Source of the DNA: Pelobates cultripes
Lineage: Eukaryota > Chordata > Amphibia > Anura > Pelobatidae
Direction of reading: 5' to 3'
Length of the DNA: 64,000 nucleotides
NCBI GenBank assembly: GCA_933207985.1
Contig: OW240921.1
Location: 106,750,723 to 106,814,722 of the forward strand
Below are positions 10,371-21,039 of the stretch, one piece after another. Within the stretch, counting starts at the first letter, position 1. Each line of letters begins with the position of its first letter. The notes beneath the pieces are model-generated. The model was given only the letters and a program-made list of their open reading frames with translations, did no database searches and was not told the origin of the DNA. The position numbers were made by a program, and so were the translations under genes.

Positions 10371-10690
10371 TTAAAGGGGCAGTCTACACACACCAAAGCT
10401 ACTACATCTTAATATAGTGGTTTTAGTGCATAGATATGGCCATTTTCTCTGACGATGCAAAACATAGCTGTTTCCTGAGAAATGGCAATGATCATATTTT
10501 ACAGAAATCACAACTTCAGTGTCTGACCTCCAGGCAGCCACTCCAGCTACTTCCTTCCAAAGCCTTTGATTTTTGAAGGACTCTGTGTCCAGCATCAATA
10601 CACACAGCGTGATGACTGCTAACATAGGCAATGTAGATTGGGCTGTACATAGGTGTCTGTGCTGTGCATGCATTACAAGCAAGTTTAATT
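10371..10690. mobile_element. Possible T2-like element, one end recognisable
   Basis: It begins TTAAAGGGGCAGTC and has the T2-style subterminal TATAGTGGTTTTAGTG. A TTAA occurs at 10685-10688, but the matching inverted terminus is not convincing. Confidence 0.35.
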
Positions 10691-11012
10691 GACTTTTTTG
10701 AAACTTTGTATTGTTAATAAGGGGAAGTCTGTAATGTCAGCCAACTAACGATCACATCAGATGTTGTAAAATATATATTTGTTTTTCGTGTTAGAATTTT
10801 TCTTTAATTTGCTTTATATATCTTTATTGTTATTGTTTATTGAGCATGTTTAACTGAGGGGGTTAATCAATGAGCAATACATTTTGGCCAATTGAAAATC
10901 AAATTCCCTACATTACAGAAAAACTGAGATGTAAACAATCTACAGCTCAGTCAGTTTTCAGCTTTAAAAAATTATATCAAAATAGGTGCTTTGTGAAAAT
11001 ATAAAATGAGAT

Positions 11013-11245
11013 TTAAAGCAACACTCCGGACACCATAACAATTCAATTTCCATGCAGTTGTTATGGTACCAAGAGATCCTGAGTGTCTCTTACCTCAGGG
11101 GGTTAAGCCGTTTCCAAAGTTTTATAGACAGTACTTGTCAGCTCAGCCCCTCTTCTTCCGCTGGAATCCTTAGCGTTAATGAGGAAGCGTCCTCCAGGGT
11201 GCTGGTGATAGACTGATGCTCTCAGCCTATCATTAGTTTCATTTT
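11013..11245. mobile_element. T2-like fragment
   Basis: It begins TTAAAGCAACACTCCGGACA, with a subterminal hairpin (CCATAACAATTC, then GTTGTTATGG). The right end is lost. Confidence 0.4.
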
Positions 11246-11527
11246 GAGAAAACTGAGTGAGAAAGGTGTGTACTTGTTTGACATTTCAGCATGGTATAAT
11301 AGGTGTGCACATATACGTGCAGAATCAGTATGACCAAAACACAAACCTCAGCGTAGTACCCTAATATTGCACAACAACAGTGAAATTGATTTCCAGGTTT
11401 ATATGAATAGAAAAGAATAAAACAATCAGAAATAGTAAATAATGTAGATTAATTTGGAGCAACATCCAATGCAGTGTAGAGAATATTAAGGTCCTAGTGT
11501 AAACTACATATATCTTACATATAGTTC

Positions 11528-11575
11528 TTAAAGGGGCTCTCTCTAGTGCGTATGGTTCTTAGAGTGCCTCTTTAA
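11528..11575. mobile_element. 48-bp TTAA-bounded micro-element
   Basis: TTAAAGGGGCTCTCT at the left pairs with an inverted TTAAAGAGGCACTCT at the right. This is a minimal T2-style foldback with almost nothing between the termini. Confidence 0.5.
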
Positions 11576-11949
11576 GTACAATTATACCTGGAGCCGGGGC
11601 CATCGTTAATATTGATTGGACCCTGGGCAAGCGTTTGCTTGGGTCCCCTGAACCCTGCCCTTACTCCGTGGCATGCAATCAAGCCCTCCACCCCAATACA
11701 GTGGCGGAACTAAAGTAGAGAGAATTTTAGGGGCCCCACTAATGCAAGGGTGGCCAAAAGGTAGATGCCCATCTGTCGTGCAAGCCCAACAATGCTTTGA
11801 CACCTGGTACTCTCCCATTTTCCATGCACAGGGTTGTATTTAACTCTAAGTAGTGTTTGTGTTTTTGGATGGAATATGTGTGTGTCAATGTAGGGGTGCG
11901 TTTGTATGTGATGTTGGCATTTGAATGCAAGCAAGCATTTATGTGTAGT

Positions 11950-12608
11950 TATAAACAAACACAATATATTTCCTTGCAATAAGAGAAATATATATAGGTG
12001 GGTTGGCGCTATTAGTGAGGTGAAAAGCAGCAACTACCCCCAAGTGCCAAAAAATCACCAAAGGCACTATACAAGTACATAAAAGTGATAAACAGAAAAG
12101 AAGGGGGGTGCTCAAAGATGATAGTATACATATATCAATACATCAATACTTCAATCAGTATATCACTGGATCAATCTGGAAAAAATAAACAGAATGTACA
12201 TAGCATAATACTGCAAGGAAAGATTATACACTAGTAATGCAGAGGTAATGGGTCACTCACAATATGTAGAGCCTTAGAAAGCAGGCTATGACTATAATAG
12301 CTTGTCAACCAATCAGCTCCTCCCAGCTGTATCAGCTTATAATTTTTCGCCAGGTATTTCCTTCCACCACACCACGACTACCGCAGCCAAATGGATCGAG
12401 ATATAAAAATGTATTCTTTTGAAGTTCCTGCATATGATGTAAATCTGTAGATTTGAGAAGGCTGAATCCTTCTTTCCTTACAGTATTATGCTATGTACAT
12501 TCTGTTTATTTTTTCCAGATTGATCCAGTGATGTACTGATTGATGTATTGATGTACTGATATAAGTATACTATCATCTTTGAGCACCCCCCTTCTTTTCT
12601 GTTTATCA
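11950..12608. mobile_element. Foldback insertion with 14-bp TSD
   Basis: CATTTATGTGTAGT occurs exactly at 11936-11949 and 12609-12622, flanking about 659 bp. Within it, about 12082-12205 and 12480-12606 are long inverted repeats (for example GATAAACAGAAAAGAAGGGG against CTTCTTTTCTGTTTATC). A 14-bp duplication suggests retroposition rather than hAT or TTAA transposition. The long inverted repeat is unusual for a LINE or SINE, so the class is left open. Confidence 0.6.
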
Positions 12609-12802
12609 CATTTATGTGTAGTGTTCGTTATTCAATGCAGATGTGTGTTTATACATAATTTTGGTGTTTAACACAGAGGTGTGTTTGTATGTAGTGTTAC
12701 CATTTGAACTCAGGACCGTATTTGTAGGTAGTGTTGAAGTTTGAATGCAGGTGTGTATTTGTGTGTAGTGTTGGCATTCAAATTCTGAGCTGTATGTACA
12801 TA

Positions 12803-15181
12803 CAGGGCCGCCATGAGAAATTTTAGGGCCCCTGACACAGCTCAAGATCTGTGCACCCTGAGCCAGCCTCGAGTCCGCCCACAAGGATGAAGTGTGTGTG
12901 TGTGTGTATAGTGGATGTAGAATGAGTGTCATGGATGCAGTGTGTATAGTGGATGTGGTATGTGTGTCATGGATGCAGTGTGTATAGTGGATGCAGATTG
13001 TACGTTTTGTGTAATGTATGTAATGTTTGTATGCATGCATTAGATGCAGAGTGTGTGTGTAGTGAATGTAGGTGTGTATAGTGAATGCAGAGTGTGTGTT
13101 TGTGTAGTGGATGTAGTGTGTGTACAGTGAATGGAGAGTGTGTTTTTTGTAGTGGATGTAGTGTGTGTACAGTGAATGCAGTGTGTATTTTTGTAGTGGA
13201 TGTAGTGTGTTTGTAGTGAGTGCAAAGTGTGTATATTGCATGTAGTGTGATTGTGGTGAATGCAATATGTGTATAGTGAATGTAGTGTGTTTGCAGCGAG
13301 TGCAAAGTATGTATAGTGATTGTAGTGAGTGCAAAATGTGTATAGTTCGTGTAGTGTGATTGCAGTGAATGCAAAATGTGTATAGTTCATGTAGTGTGAT
13401 TGTAGTGAATGCAAAATGTGTATGGTGAATGTAGTGTGATTGTGGTGAATGCAGAGTGTGTATAGTGAATGCAGTGTTTGTAGTGAGTGCAAAGTGTGTT
13501 TAGTAAATGTAGTGTGTTTGTAGTGCAGAGTGTGTTTAGTGAATGTAGAGTGAGTGTGTGTAGTGCAGAGTGTGTTTAGTGAATGTAGTGTGTGTGAGTA
13601 GTGCAGAGTGTGTTTAGTGTGTGTAGTGCAGAGTGTGTTTAGTGAATGTAGTGTGTGTGTGTAGTGCAGAGTGTGTTTAGTGAATGTAGTGTGAGTGTGT
13701 GTAGTGCAGAGTGTGTTTAGTGAATGTAGTATGTGTGTGTGTGTAGTACAGAGTGTGTTTGGTGAATGTAGTGTGTGTAGTGCAGATTGTGTTTAGTGAA
13801 TGTAGTGTGTGTGTGTGTGTGTAGTGCAGAGTGTGTTTAGTGAATGTAGTGTGTGTGTGTAGTGCAGAGTGTGTTTAGTGAATGTAGTGTGTGTAGTACA
13901 GAGTGTGTTTGGTGAATGTAGTGTGTGTAGTGCAGAGTGTGTTTAGTGAATGTAGTGTGTGTGTAGTGCAGAGTGTGTTTAGTGTGTGCAGTGCAGAGTG
14001 TGTTCAGTGACTGTAGTGTGTTTGTGTGTAGTGCAGAGTGTGTTTAGTAAATGTAGTGTGTGTGTGTGTAGTACAGAGTGTGTTTAGTGAATGTAGTGTG
14101 TGTAGTGCAGAGTGTGTTTAGTGAATGTAGTGTGTGTGTAGTGCAGAGTGTGTTTAGTGAATGTAGTGTGTGTTTGTGTAGTGCAGAGTGTGTTTAGTGA
14201 ATGTAGTGTGTGTAGTGCAGAGTGTGTTTAGTGAATGTAGTGTGTGTGTAGTGCAGTGTGTTTGGTGAATGTAGTGTGTGTGTGTAGTGCAGAGTGTGTT
14301 TTAGTGAATGTAGTGTGTGTGTGTAGTGCAGAGTATGTTTAGTGAATGTAGTGTGTGTGTGTGTGTGTAGTGCAGAGTGTGTTTAGTGAATGGAGTGTGT
14401 GTGTGTAGTGCAGAGTGTTTTTAGTGAATGTAGTGTGTGTAGTGTGTGTGTGTGTAGTGCAGAGTGTATTTAGTGAATGTAGTGTGTGTGTGTAGTGCAG
14501 AGTGTGTTTAGTGAATGTAGTGTGTGTGTGTGTGTAGTGCAGAGTGTGTTTAGTGAATATAGTGTGTGTAGTGCAGAGTGTGTTTAGTGAATGTAGTGTG
14601 TGTGTGTAGTGCAGAGTGTGTTTAGTGAATGTAGTGTGTGTGTAGTGCAGAGTGTGTTTAGTGAATGTAGTGTGTGTGTGCTTGTATGGATGTAGTGTTT
14701 GTGTAAAGTAGAGGGGTGTATTTAAAAAAATATATATTTGTGTATATTTAAAATTTTAATTTTATTCCCCCCTCCCTGCTTGTTACCTTGCCAGGGAGGG
14801 GGGAGATCGCATTGTGGAGGGGGCCAGCCGTGGTACATTGCAGAGGGGGGCTGGGCAGCAGCACACTGTCTTCCTTTCTAGCTCCTCTCTGACGAACTCT
14901 CGCGAGACCGGCCTGCGTGCTGTGGGGAGCGTTGCCATGGTAACCCATGGCAACGCTCTGGCGGCTGCAGGAGAGTTAGAAAGAGAGGAACTGGAAGGAG
15001 GACAGAGTGTGCTGCAATTTACAGGTAGGGGGGTGCTCAGTGCACACATATATAGCGAAATTCGCTATATATATGTGCACATAAGGAATGTGGGGCTCAG
15101 ACTGCCAGAGCAGTTCGGGTCCCCCAGGACCGCCGGGCCCATGACAACCGTTATGGTTGTCATGCCCTGATGGTGGCCCTG
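12803..15181. mobile_element. hAT-like element with TSD TGTACATA
   Basis: The left end CAGGGCCGCCATGAG pairs with the inverted right end CAGGGCCACCATCAG. TGTACATA is duplicated exactly at 12795-12802 and 15182-15189. The interior is mostly a TG-rich minisatellite, followed by a GC-rich part with hairpins (GTTGCCATGGTAAC near 14931, TATAGCGAAATTCGCTATA near 15050, GACAACCGTTATGGTTGTC near 15143). There is no transposase. It is nested in the CA-repeat region of the 11594-16378 element. Confidence 0.88.
12890..14690. repeat. Minisatellite, about 36-40 bp unit
   Basis: From about 13500 the unit is GTGCAGAGTGTGTTTAG followed by TGAATGTAGTGTGTG plus a variable TG run, repeated some 30 times. Before that is a looser version built on TAGTGAATGCAAAGTGTG. 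The minus-strand frames rich in His, Thr, Tyr and Leu (up to 240 residues) are repeat artefacts. Confidence 0.9.
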
Positions 15182-15761
15182 TGTACATATACACATACAT
15201 TGCCACACACACTGACACACATGCAGATATACAGACACACAGATACACACACTGACACAGATACACCCACACAACCTAACACAAATGCAAATACACAGAC
15301 ACACAGATACATAGATACACACTGACACCATACAGATACACACATTGACACACACACACATATACACATACTGACAACATCTAGATACACAGGTGCACAC
15401 ACAGACAAGATACAGATACACACTTTGACAACATACAGATACACAGACACATATACTGACAGACAAACTGACACATACTGACAGACATAAAGACACGCAC
15501 ACAAACACATATACTGACAGACACACTGACGCACTGATACACTGACACACACACACTGATAGACATTCTGGCACACACACACAGACATACCGAAACACAC
15601 ACTCCGACACACACACAGACACATACGCTGACAGACATACTGACACACACAGACACATACACTGACAGATATACTGATACATACACTGACAGATTTACTG
15701 ACACGTGCACTGACAGACATACTGACACACACACACAGACAGACACACTGACAGACATACT

Positions 15762-15807
<46 letters not shown>

Positions 15808-16105
15808 TACTGACACACTCAGACACACACACACAAATACACACACTGGCAGACATGCTGACACACACTCAGACACATAAACACATAAACTGACAGACAT
15901 ACTGACACACATACACACACACATACACTGACAGACAAAATGGCACAAACACAGACATTGTGAAACACACACAGATACACTGACAGACATACTGACACAT
16001 ATACCAACTGACACACACTCAGACACACACAGATACACTGACAGACATACTGACACACACTCAGACACACACACATACACTGAGAGACAAACTAACACAC
16101 ACATG
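15182..16105. repeat. CA-rich minisatellite
   Basis: Units of ACTGACAGACATACTGACAC type with a pure CA run near 15764-15802. The 314-residue minus-strand frame made of Cys, Val and Ser is an artefact. The same array type occurs in the sister element at 47715-49110. Confidence 0.9.
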
Positions 16106-16573
16106 CAAAATGTATAATTTTATAGCCACCCTCCAGTTTCCTACAATTTGCTGGAGGATGGCTTCACTGGGGTCTAAAGTGCTGGCTGGGGCTGTTGGGA
16201 GTTAGGCTTTTGCACTCCTGGTCAGCGCCCCCTCCCCAATGCTTCCAACCACTTCCCGGCTGTCCTATGCTGCCGTTGTGAAAGGGGCAAAGTCGTGCTG
16301 TAAAAGGGCCACAGCACCCAACCGGGCCCTTGCTGACAAATGCCCACCAGATGGCCCTAACTGCACCTGATGGACCTTTTTTTTTTATTTTGTAAATATA
16401 TGTTTATTGAATATTTTTCAACATTACTTTAGAAACTTCAGTGTGGACTCGCAGGTTCCATCGAATTTATGCGGCGCCTTTAAATAATAAGCCATACATA
16501 GGTGACGCGCAGGCCACAATATAACGCAAATAGCATACACATGTTGGACTCGCAGGTCCTATGGCATATATAT

Positions 16574-17031
16574 TCATTCAGACAGTACCCCCGAATACCT
16601 ATTGAAATTGGCATTTATAGGTGGCGCCTGGAGATCGTTAAGCTTTTTGCATTGTTGTGCGTTAAGGGTAGCAGAGACGACAGGTATTGTGTCAGTCCGT
16701 GAGTCCAGGAGGCTCTCCGCCACATGCGTAGGGTGTGTCATGTGAATGTAGAGCATCCCTGTCTGTCCTCCCCTCTGTAGTGCCATGGCAGGACGGAGAC
16801 AGGTCTGCCTGTCTCAGAATCCTCTGCCACCTTCCACAGTTTGTCTTGGTCTGCTCCATCACCCTTTGAAGGTGGAAGGCCACGTAATAGAGGTAGAAGT
16901 CTGGCATTGCCAGGATATTTCCCGTTCCACATGTAGTGTCCCATCACTGAGCGCAGGGAGGTGAAGAAGGGCTTGGGGATCATAATGGGGATGGCTTGTA
17001 GCAGGTAAAGCAACCATGGGATAAAATTCAT
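16574..17031 (-). pseudogene. L1 ORF2 region after the RT
   Basis: The minus strand reads MNFIPWLLYLLQAIPI and then FTSLRSVMGHYMWNGK, typical of the segment following the RT core in L1/Tx1 ORF2. It occupies more than one frame, so it is broken. It follows 17150-17830 in coding order, separated by the SINE-tail insertion. Confidence 0.6.
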
Positions 17032-17126
17032 TTTAATAACCTGAACTCTCCCTAGCCAGGATATATGTGGGTAGGACTTTAAGCCCGTATATTTTCTTGT
17101 AATTGTCCTATTAATAGTTAAATCCT

Positions 17127-17196
17127 CCCTCTAATAAAATTGTAAAGCACTACGGAATCTGTTGGCGCCATATAAATGGCGATAATAATAATAAAA
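17127..17196 (+). mobile_element. LINE/SINE tail inserted into the L1
   Basis: It contains GTAAAGCACTACGGAATCTG and then GCGCCATATAAATGG, ending in an ATA/A-rich tail. TAATAAAA occurs on both sides and may be the target duplication. It lies on the opposite strand to the L1 it interrupts. Confidence 0.55.
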
Positions 17197-17830
17197 GGTC
17201 CGCCATTTCCAGCTTGAACTTGGCAGGAAGGGAGCGAAATTCACTGCTCCTTCTAGTTAGCCGTGTTCCCAAGTAGGGCAACTTATGGTCCGCCCATTGG
17301 AAAGCGAAGCTTAGGCACAGGGGGGTGGCACGACTGCTGGGCAAGCCGGTGTTTAAGACATACGACTTAGAAAAGTGGATTTTCAAGTTGGAGATAGCAC
17401 TGAATTCTTTAAAAGCTTTTAGGATGTTCAGGAGGGAGGTATCCGGTTTGGTGACAAAAAGGAGGAGGTCGTCTGCATATGTAGCTACCTTATGCAGTGT
17501 TTCTCCTGTCCTTATCCTCATAATGTCCCTGCGCCTTTTAATGGCCGTCATGAATGGTTCGAGGGCAAGATTGAAGAGCAGCTGGGATAGAGGGCAACCA
17601 TGGCGGGTACCATTATGTATAGAAAATTCGGCTGTCAGTGCCCCATTGACTATGACGTGGGCTGTGGGCCCATCGTACAGAGCTTCGATCCAGTTTTGTA
17701 GGTGGGGCCCTAGACCGAATTGGGTGAGGGTCTGTAAGAGGTATTCCCAACACACCCTGTCGAAGGCCCTCTCAGAATCAATGGACAGCAAGAGAAGACC
17801 CCAGCGTTCCCCTCCCCCACCCGTGCACAA
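17150..17830 (-). pseudogene. L1 reverse transcriptase core
   Basis: A 226-residue minus frame holds the RT signature: the LLLLSIDSERAFDRV block near residue 12, then NGTRHGCPLSQLLFNLALEP, and the catalytic YADD in KVATYADDLLLF near residue 117. A PYLGTRLTR block follows. These define the palm of an L1-type non-LTR RT. The N-terminal RT part lies at 18236-18766 and the two are split by the LTR-like insertion at 17839. As a fragment it cannot give a working enzyme. Confidence 0.85.
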
Positions 17831-17838
17831 GGTGGTAC

Positions 17839-18289
17839 TGTCAGGATTACAGAATGATCCAGCACGTAGAATTGTGTAACACAGAGGATTGATAGGTAAC
17901 GTATACCGGACCTTAGAATGGCCGGACTAACGTACCAAAGAATAGTCCGGAATAGCCGAGGTCAAGGGAAACAGAAAGAGACACAACGATAAGGAAAAGC
18001 CAGGGGTAAGGGATGCCAGAAAACAGGGAAGTAAAAAACAATGCCAAAGTCAAGTAACCAGAATTATCAGAATCAATAATGCGCTCTCGGACAACCACAA
18101 GGGAAACCACGTTAGGGCACTGAGCAGGATGAGAACTGGGCCTAAATACCCCTCCTCTAGATCTAATAGGCTGTAACTGACCTTTAACCCCAAAGGCAGT
18201 TACCAGGTTCCCATTTGCATAATTGCTGCTCAGCATTAACCCTTCTGTGGATTTGGTTGCTGCTCGGCACAACTTTTCCTGTGTGGACA
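17839..18289 (-). mobile_element. Solo LTR-like insertion
   Basis: The 451-bp insert starts TGTCAGG and ends GTGGACA, that is TGTC...GACA ends on either strand, and splits the L1 RT between its two coding halves. On the minus strand it contains GGGGTATTTAGGCCC (a TATA-like segment), CCTTACCCCTGGC and TACGTTAGTCCGGCC. The flanks GTAC and GTAA could be an imperfect 4-bp duplication. The terminal pattern and size suggest a solo LTR of a Gypsy-like element. No internal retroviral region is present. Confidence 0.5.
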
Positions 18290-18766
18290 GTAAATGCCAT
18301 TAACCGCATTTTTATAAGCGGATGAATACGTGATCTGGAGGTGTGTGGCCAGGACATTCGCCATTAGTTTAATATCGCAGTTGATGAGGGAGATGGGCCT
18401 GTGGTTCCTGCAGTGCTCTCCATCCTTGCCCCCCTTCAGGATGATGGTTATGTGCGCTGTTAGTGCTTGTTTGCGAAAGTGGTGGCCCTCCTTCACCACA
18501 TTAAATGAAGCCAACATTGGCTGGCACAAGCTGTCTGCAAAACTTTTGTAATAACGGAGTGGGAGCCCGTCAGGGCCAGGGCTCTTGCCAGGTTTGGTGC
18601 ATTTGATCGCCAGCGCCAGTTCCTCTAGCGATATTGGTTCATCTAACTGGTCAGAGACATCTTTGTCTATGGTCAGTAGTGAGTGAGTCGTCAAGTACTG
18701 TCGAATTGAGTCCCGTAATCGGTCCAGGGCTGCAGGAGGGTGTAGAGATGTGAATAATAAGTGCAC
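18236..18766 (-). pseudogene. L1 RT, N-terminal part
   Basis: The minus frame carries ISLEELALAIKCTKPGKSPG, then DGLPLRYYK and HRPISLINCDIKLMANVLA. These are the finger-domain blocks of L1/Tx1 RT. The last residues, from about 18289 down, come from the LTR-like insert, so the genuine L1 part is about 18290-18766. Confidence 0.85.
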
Positions 18767-18836
18767 ACCGCCCCCAGTATTTTAGCAGCTAATCGATGTA
18801 TGGTGTCTTGCTTATCCCATATCCTGTCTAGGTACG

Positions 18837-19560
18837 TCATCTGCCTCTGCTTTGCCAGCATTCTATTGAGCAATTTACCGCTTTTATTCCCTTGTAGGGA
18901 TGTCTAACTACGTCCCTATGGTATTTAGAGTGAATCAGTGAGGTTAGGTCTCGCCGCAGTTGTAACAGCGCTGCCTGATAGGATGGGTGCTGTGAGCGCT
19001 TGTTTAGCTCTTCATGTTTGTGAATGTCATCGATGATCTCATTAAGGCGGGCTGCTGTTTGTCTTTTGAGTTCGGCTCCTTTTTGTATGAAGTGTCCCTG
19101 TATCACGTTCTTATGTGCTTCCCACCGAATAGTCGGGGAGGTCTCGTCAGATGTGTTTGTTTGGAAGTAGTCAGTAAGAACTTTCCCAAAGTGGTCGGTC
19201 AGGTCCGATCAGGACAGTAGATACTCATTCAGCCTCCATTTAGAGATCGTGGGTCTGAAGAGAGGGGATTTAATAGTTATTATGACCGGGGCGTGATCCG
19301 ACTACGTCGCCACCTTGAGTTCAGTGTCCTGCACCATGGGGAGGTTGTATTGTGTTGTGAGGAACTAGTCCAGTCACGTGTATGAATAGTGCGGGTGTAA
19401 GTAATAAGTGTAGTCCCTTTCATCGGGGTGGTGTGCCCTCCAGTAGTCAATGAGCGATGTTTAGCGAATAGGGATATGACCAAGTTGAGTTGTTGGGCGG
19501 GGTGTGAGACTTGCATGTGGAGCTGTCCCATTTAGGGTCTCCGCCTATGATGAGAACCCC
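18837..19560 (-). pseudogene. L1 endonuclease C-terminus and linker
   Basis: Minus-strand frames around 19250-19560 contain the ERDYT-type and SDHAP-type segments expected near the end of an APE-type endonuclease, spread over shifted frames. 19106-18837 encodes a charged, partly helical linker with LKRQTAARLNEIIDDIHKHE. The upstream half of the endonuclease is missing. Confidence 0.55.
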
Positions 19561-19598
19561 TTTGGTGAAGTGTAGTGCTGGCCTATGGCTGCTCACTT

Positions 19599-19613
19599 AA
19601 AAAAAAAAAAAAA
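19599..19613. repeat. 15-base A-run
   Basis: A homopolymer at the 5' boundary of the L1. It could be the tail of another plus-strand retroposon or part of the target. Confidence 0.6.
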
Positions 19614-19632
19614 GGTCCCTCCCTCCCGTGCC

Positions 19633-20320
19633 GCGTGAGTGGGGGCTTCTAACCTGAAGGGGGGAACTATTGCCCCCCCCGACCCCCACCCCTGAACAGC
19701 AGGTGGGGGCCCTACAGTAAAATATGGGGGGGACCTAATGTCCTCCCCCCAGACTCCCACCCCTGAGCGATGAGTGGGGGCCCTAAATACTAATAAGGTG
19801 GGGTGACCTAGTGTCCTCCCCCCTGGACCCAACCCCTGAGCGCTGGGTGGGGGCCCTAAATTCTAATAAGGGGGGGACCTAATGTCCTCCCCCCTGGCCC
19901 ACACCCCTGAGTGGTGGTTGGGGGCCCTAAATTAGAATAGGGGGGAACCTAATGTCCTCCCCATGGCCCCCACCCCTGAGCGGTGGGTGGGGGCCCTAAA
20001 TACTAATAGGGGGGCCTTATGCCTTCCCCGTGGCCCCCACCCCTGAGCGGTGGGTGGGGGCCCTAAATACTAATAAGGGGGGACACCTAATGTCCTCCCC
20101 CCTGGCCCCACACCTGAGCGGTGGGTGGGGACCCTAAATTAGAATAAGGGGGGGACCTAAAGTCCTCCCCCTGGTTCCCACCCCTGAGCGGTGGGTGGGG
20201 GCCCTAATTACTAATAAGGGGGGACCTAATGTCCTCCCTCCATGGCCCCAACCCCTGAGTGGTGGGTGGGGGCCCTAAATACTAATAAGGGGGGGACCTA
20301 ATCAGGGGGGGGCCATTAAC
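19633..20320. repeat. Tandem repeat, unit about 70-75 bp, about 9 copies
   Basis: Each unit contains ACCTAATGTCCTCCCCCC, then CCACCCCTGAGCGGTGGG, then GGGGGCCCTAAATACTAATA. Each unit also contains a short inverted repeat (CCCACCC against GGGTGGGGG). The frames here are artefacts. Confidence 0.9.
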
Positions 20321-20516
20321 TAAGTACCTGTAAAAAAAATAAAACTTACCATTTGATGTTTTCTTTCTTCAAAAATCTTCTTTTTTCAGCCCCAAAAAAG
20401 GCCAAATAAAAAATCCATAATAACCAACGCACTTAAAAAAAAAAAAAGAAAAAAAACGAGTGCAAAAATAAATAAATTCATCTTCACCCATGGAGGGCTC
20501 TGCGCAGACTGAGCTC

Positions 20517-20889
20517 TGCAGGGCGGGGCAAGGCTTATAAAGCCTTGCCCCGCCCTGCAATTAGGCTCAGAGCACTCTGATTGGTGGGTTTAAGCCATCT
20601 AATCAGAGTGCTCTGACAGGTAGATGAAGAGACTGACAGGTAAGTCTCTACATTTACCTGTCACAGCACTCTGATTGGTTGGCTTGAAATCCACCAATCA
20701 GAGTGCTCTGTGTCATTTTACACAGCGTGGGAAAGTTCTTTGGAATTTTCCCGCGCTGTGTAATTTGACTCATAACACTCTGATTGGTGGATTAAGTAAC
20801 CAATCAGAGAGTTATGAGTCAAATTACACAGCGTGGGAGAATTCCAAAGAACTTTCCCACGCTGTGTAAAATGACACAGAGCACTCTAG
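20517..20889. repeat. Array of seven hairpins built on CTCTGATTGGT
   Basis: Consecutive inverted repeats lie at 20517-20559, 20567-20616, 20615-20662, 20664-20710, 20712-20769, 20767-20820 and 20818-20875. The fifth and seventh are inverted copies of each other around the sixth, so about 20699-20889 is one large compound palindrome. CTCTGATTGGT or its complement recurs in the second, fourth and sixth stems. No coding content. Confidence 0.88.
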
Positions 20890-21039
20890 CTCTCTGCCTG
20901 CAACAATTTATTATAGGATCGGTGATTCTAGGATCGGTGACCTGAGGAGACGAACGATCGATGGGCTCTTTGCCTATATTAATTAAACAGACGGTTTCCC
21001 TTACCCCTGTTACTGGGAAGAACACCCCTCAGCTATCTA

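Larger units (their letters stand above)
11594..16378. mobile_element. hAT-like element (family of 47186-49578), right end not found
   Basis: Left landmarks match the complete copy at 47186: TTAATATTGATTGG, CCCTGGGCAAGC, TTGCTTGGG, and later CAACAATGC. Right-side landmarks match too: CCACCCTCCAGTTTCCTAC, GGGCCACAGC, CGGGCCCTTGCTG. The left TIR is degenerate (CCGGGGCCATC). It is interrupted by a foldback retroposon (11950-12608) and another hAT-like element (12803-15181), and its right terminus is lost where the L1 poly-A begins (16378). No transposase is visible. Confidence 0.65.
16379..19598 (-). mobile_element. L1/Tx1-like LINE, 5'-truncated, minus strand
   Basis: Reading the minus strand from 19560, the element encodes the end of an APE-type endonuclease, a linker, the RT and a C-terminal region. 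It finishes with an AATAAA hexamer (complement near 16402) and a poly-A tail, seen as the T-run at 16378-16387. Truncation inside the endonuclease is typical of incomplete target-primed reverse transcription. It is interrupted by an LTR-like insertion (17839-18289) and a SINE tail (17127-17196). Several frame changes show it is inactive. Confidence 0.85.

Noticed and set aside
12612..13492. His/Thr/Tyr-rich minus-strand frames up to 240 residues
   Set aside because: They are translations of the TG minisatellite in the hAT-like element and have no domain content.
15160..16104. 314-residue Cys/Val/Ser frame on the minus strand
   Set aside because: It is a direct reading of a CA minisatellite, with similar frames in other phases and in every other CA array.
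17325..17879. 184-residue plus-strand frame
   Set aside because: Antisense shadow of the L1 reverse transcriptase on the minus strand.
19633..20320. CRISPR-like array of repeats and spacers
   Set aside because: The units are contiguous tandem copies without unique spacers, and the genome is eukaryotic.
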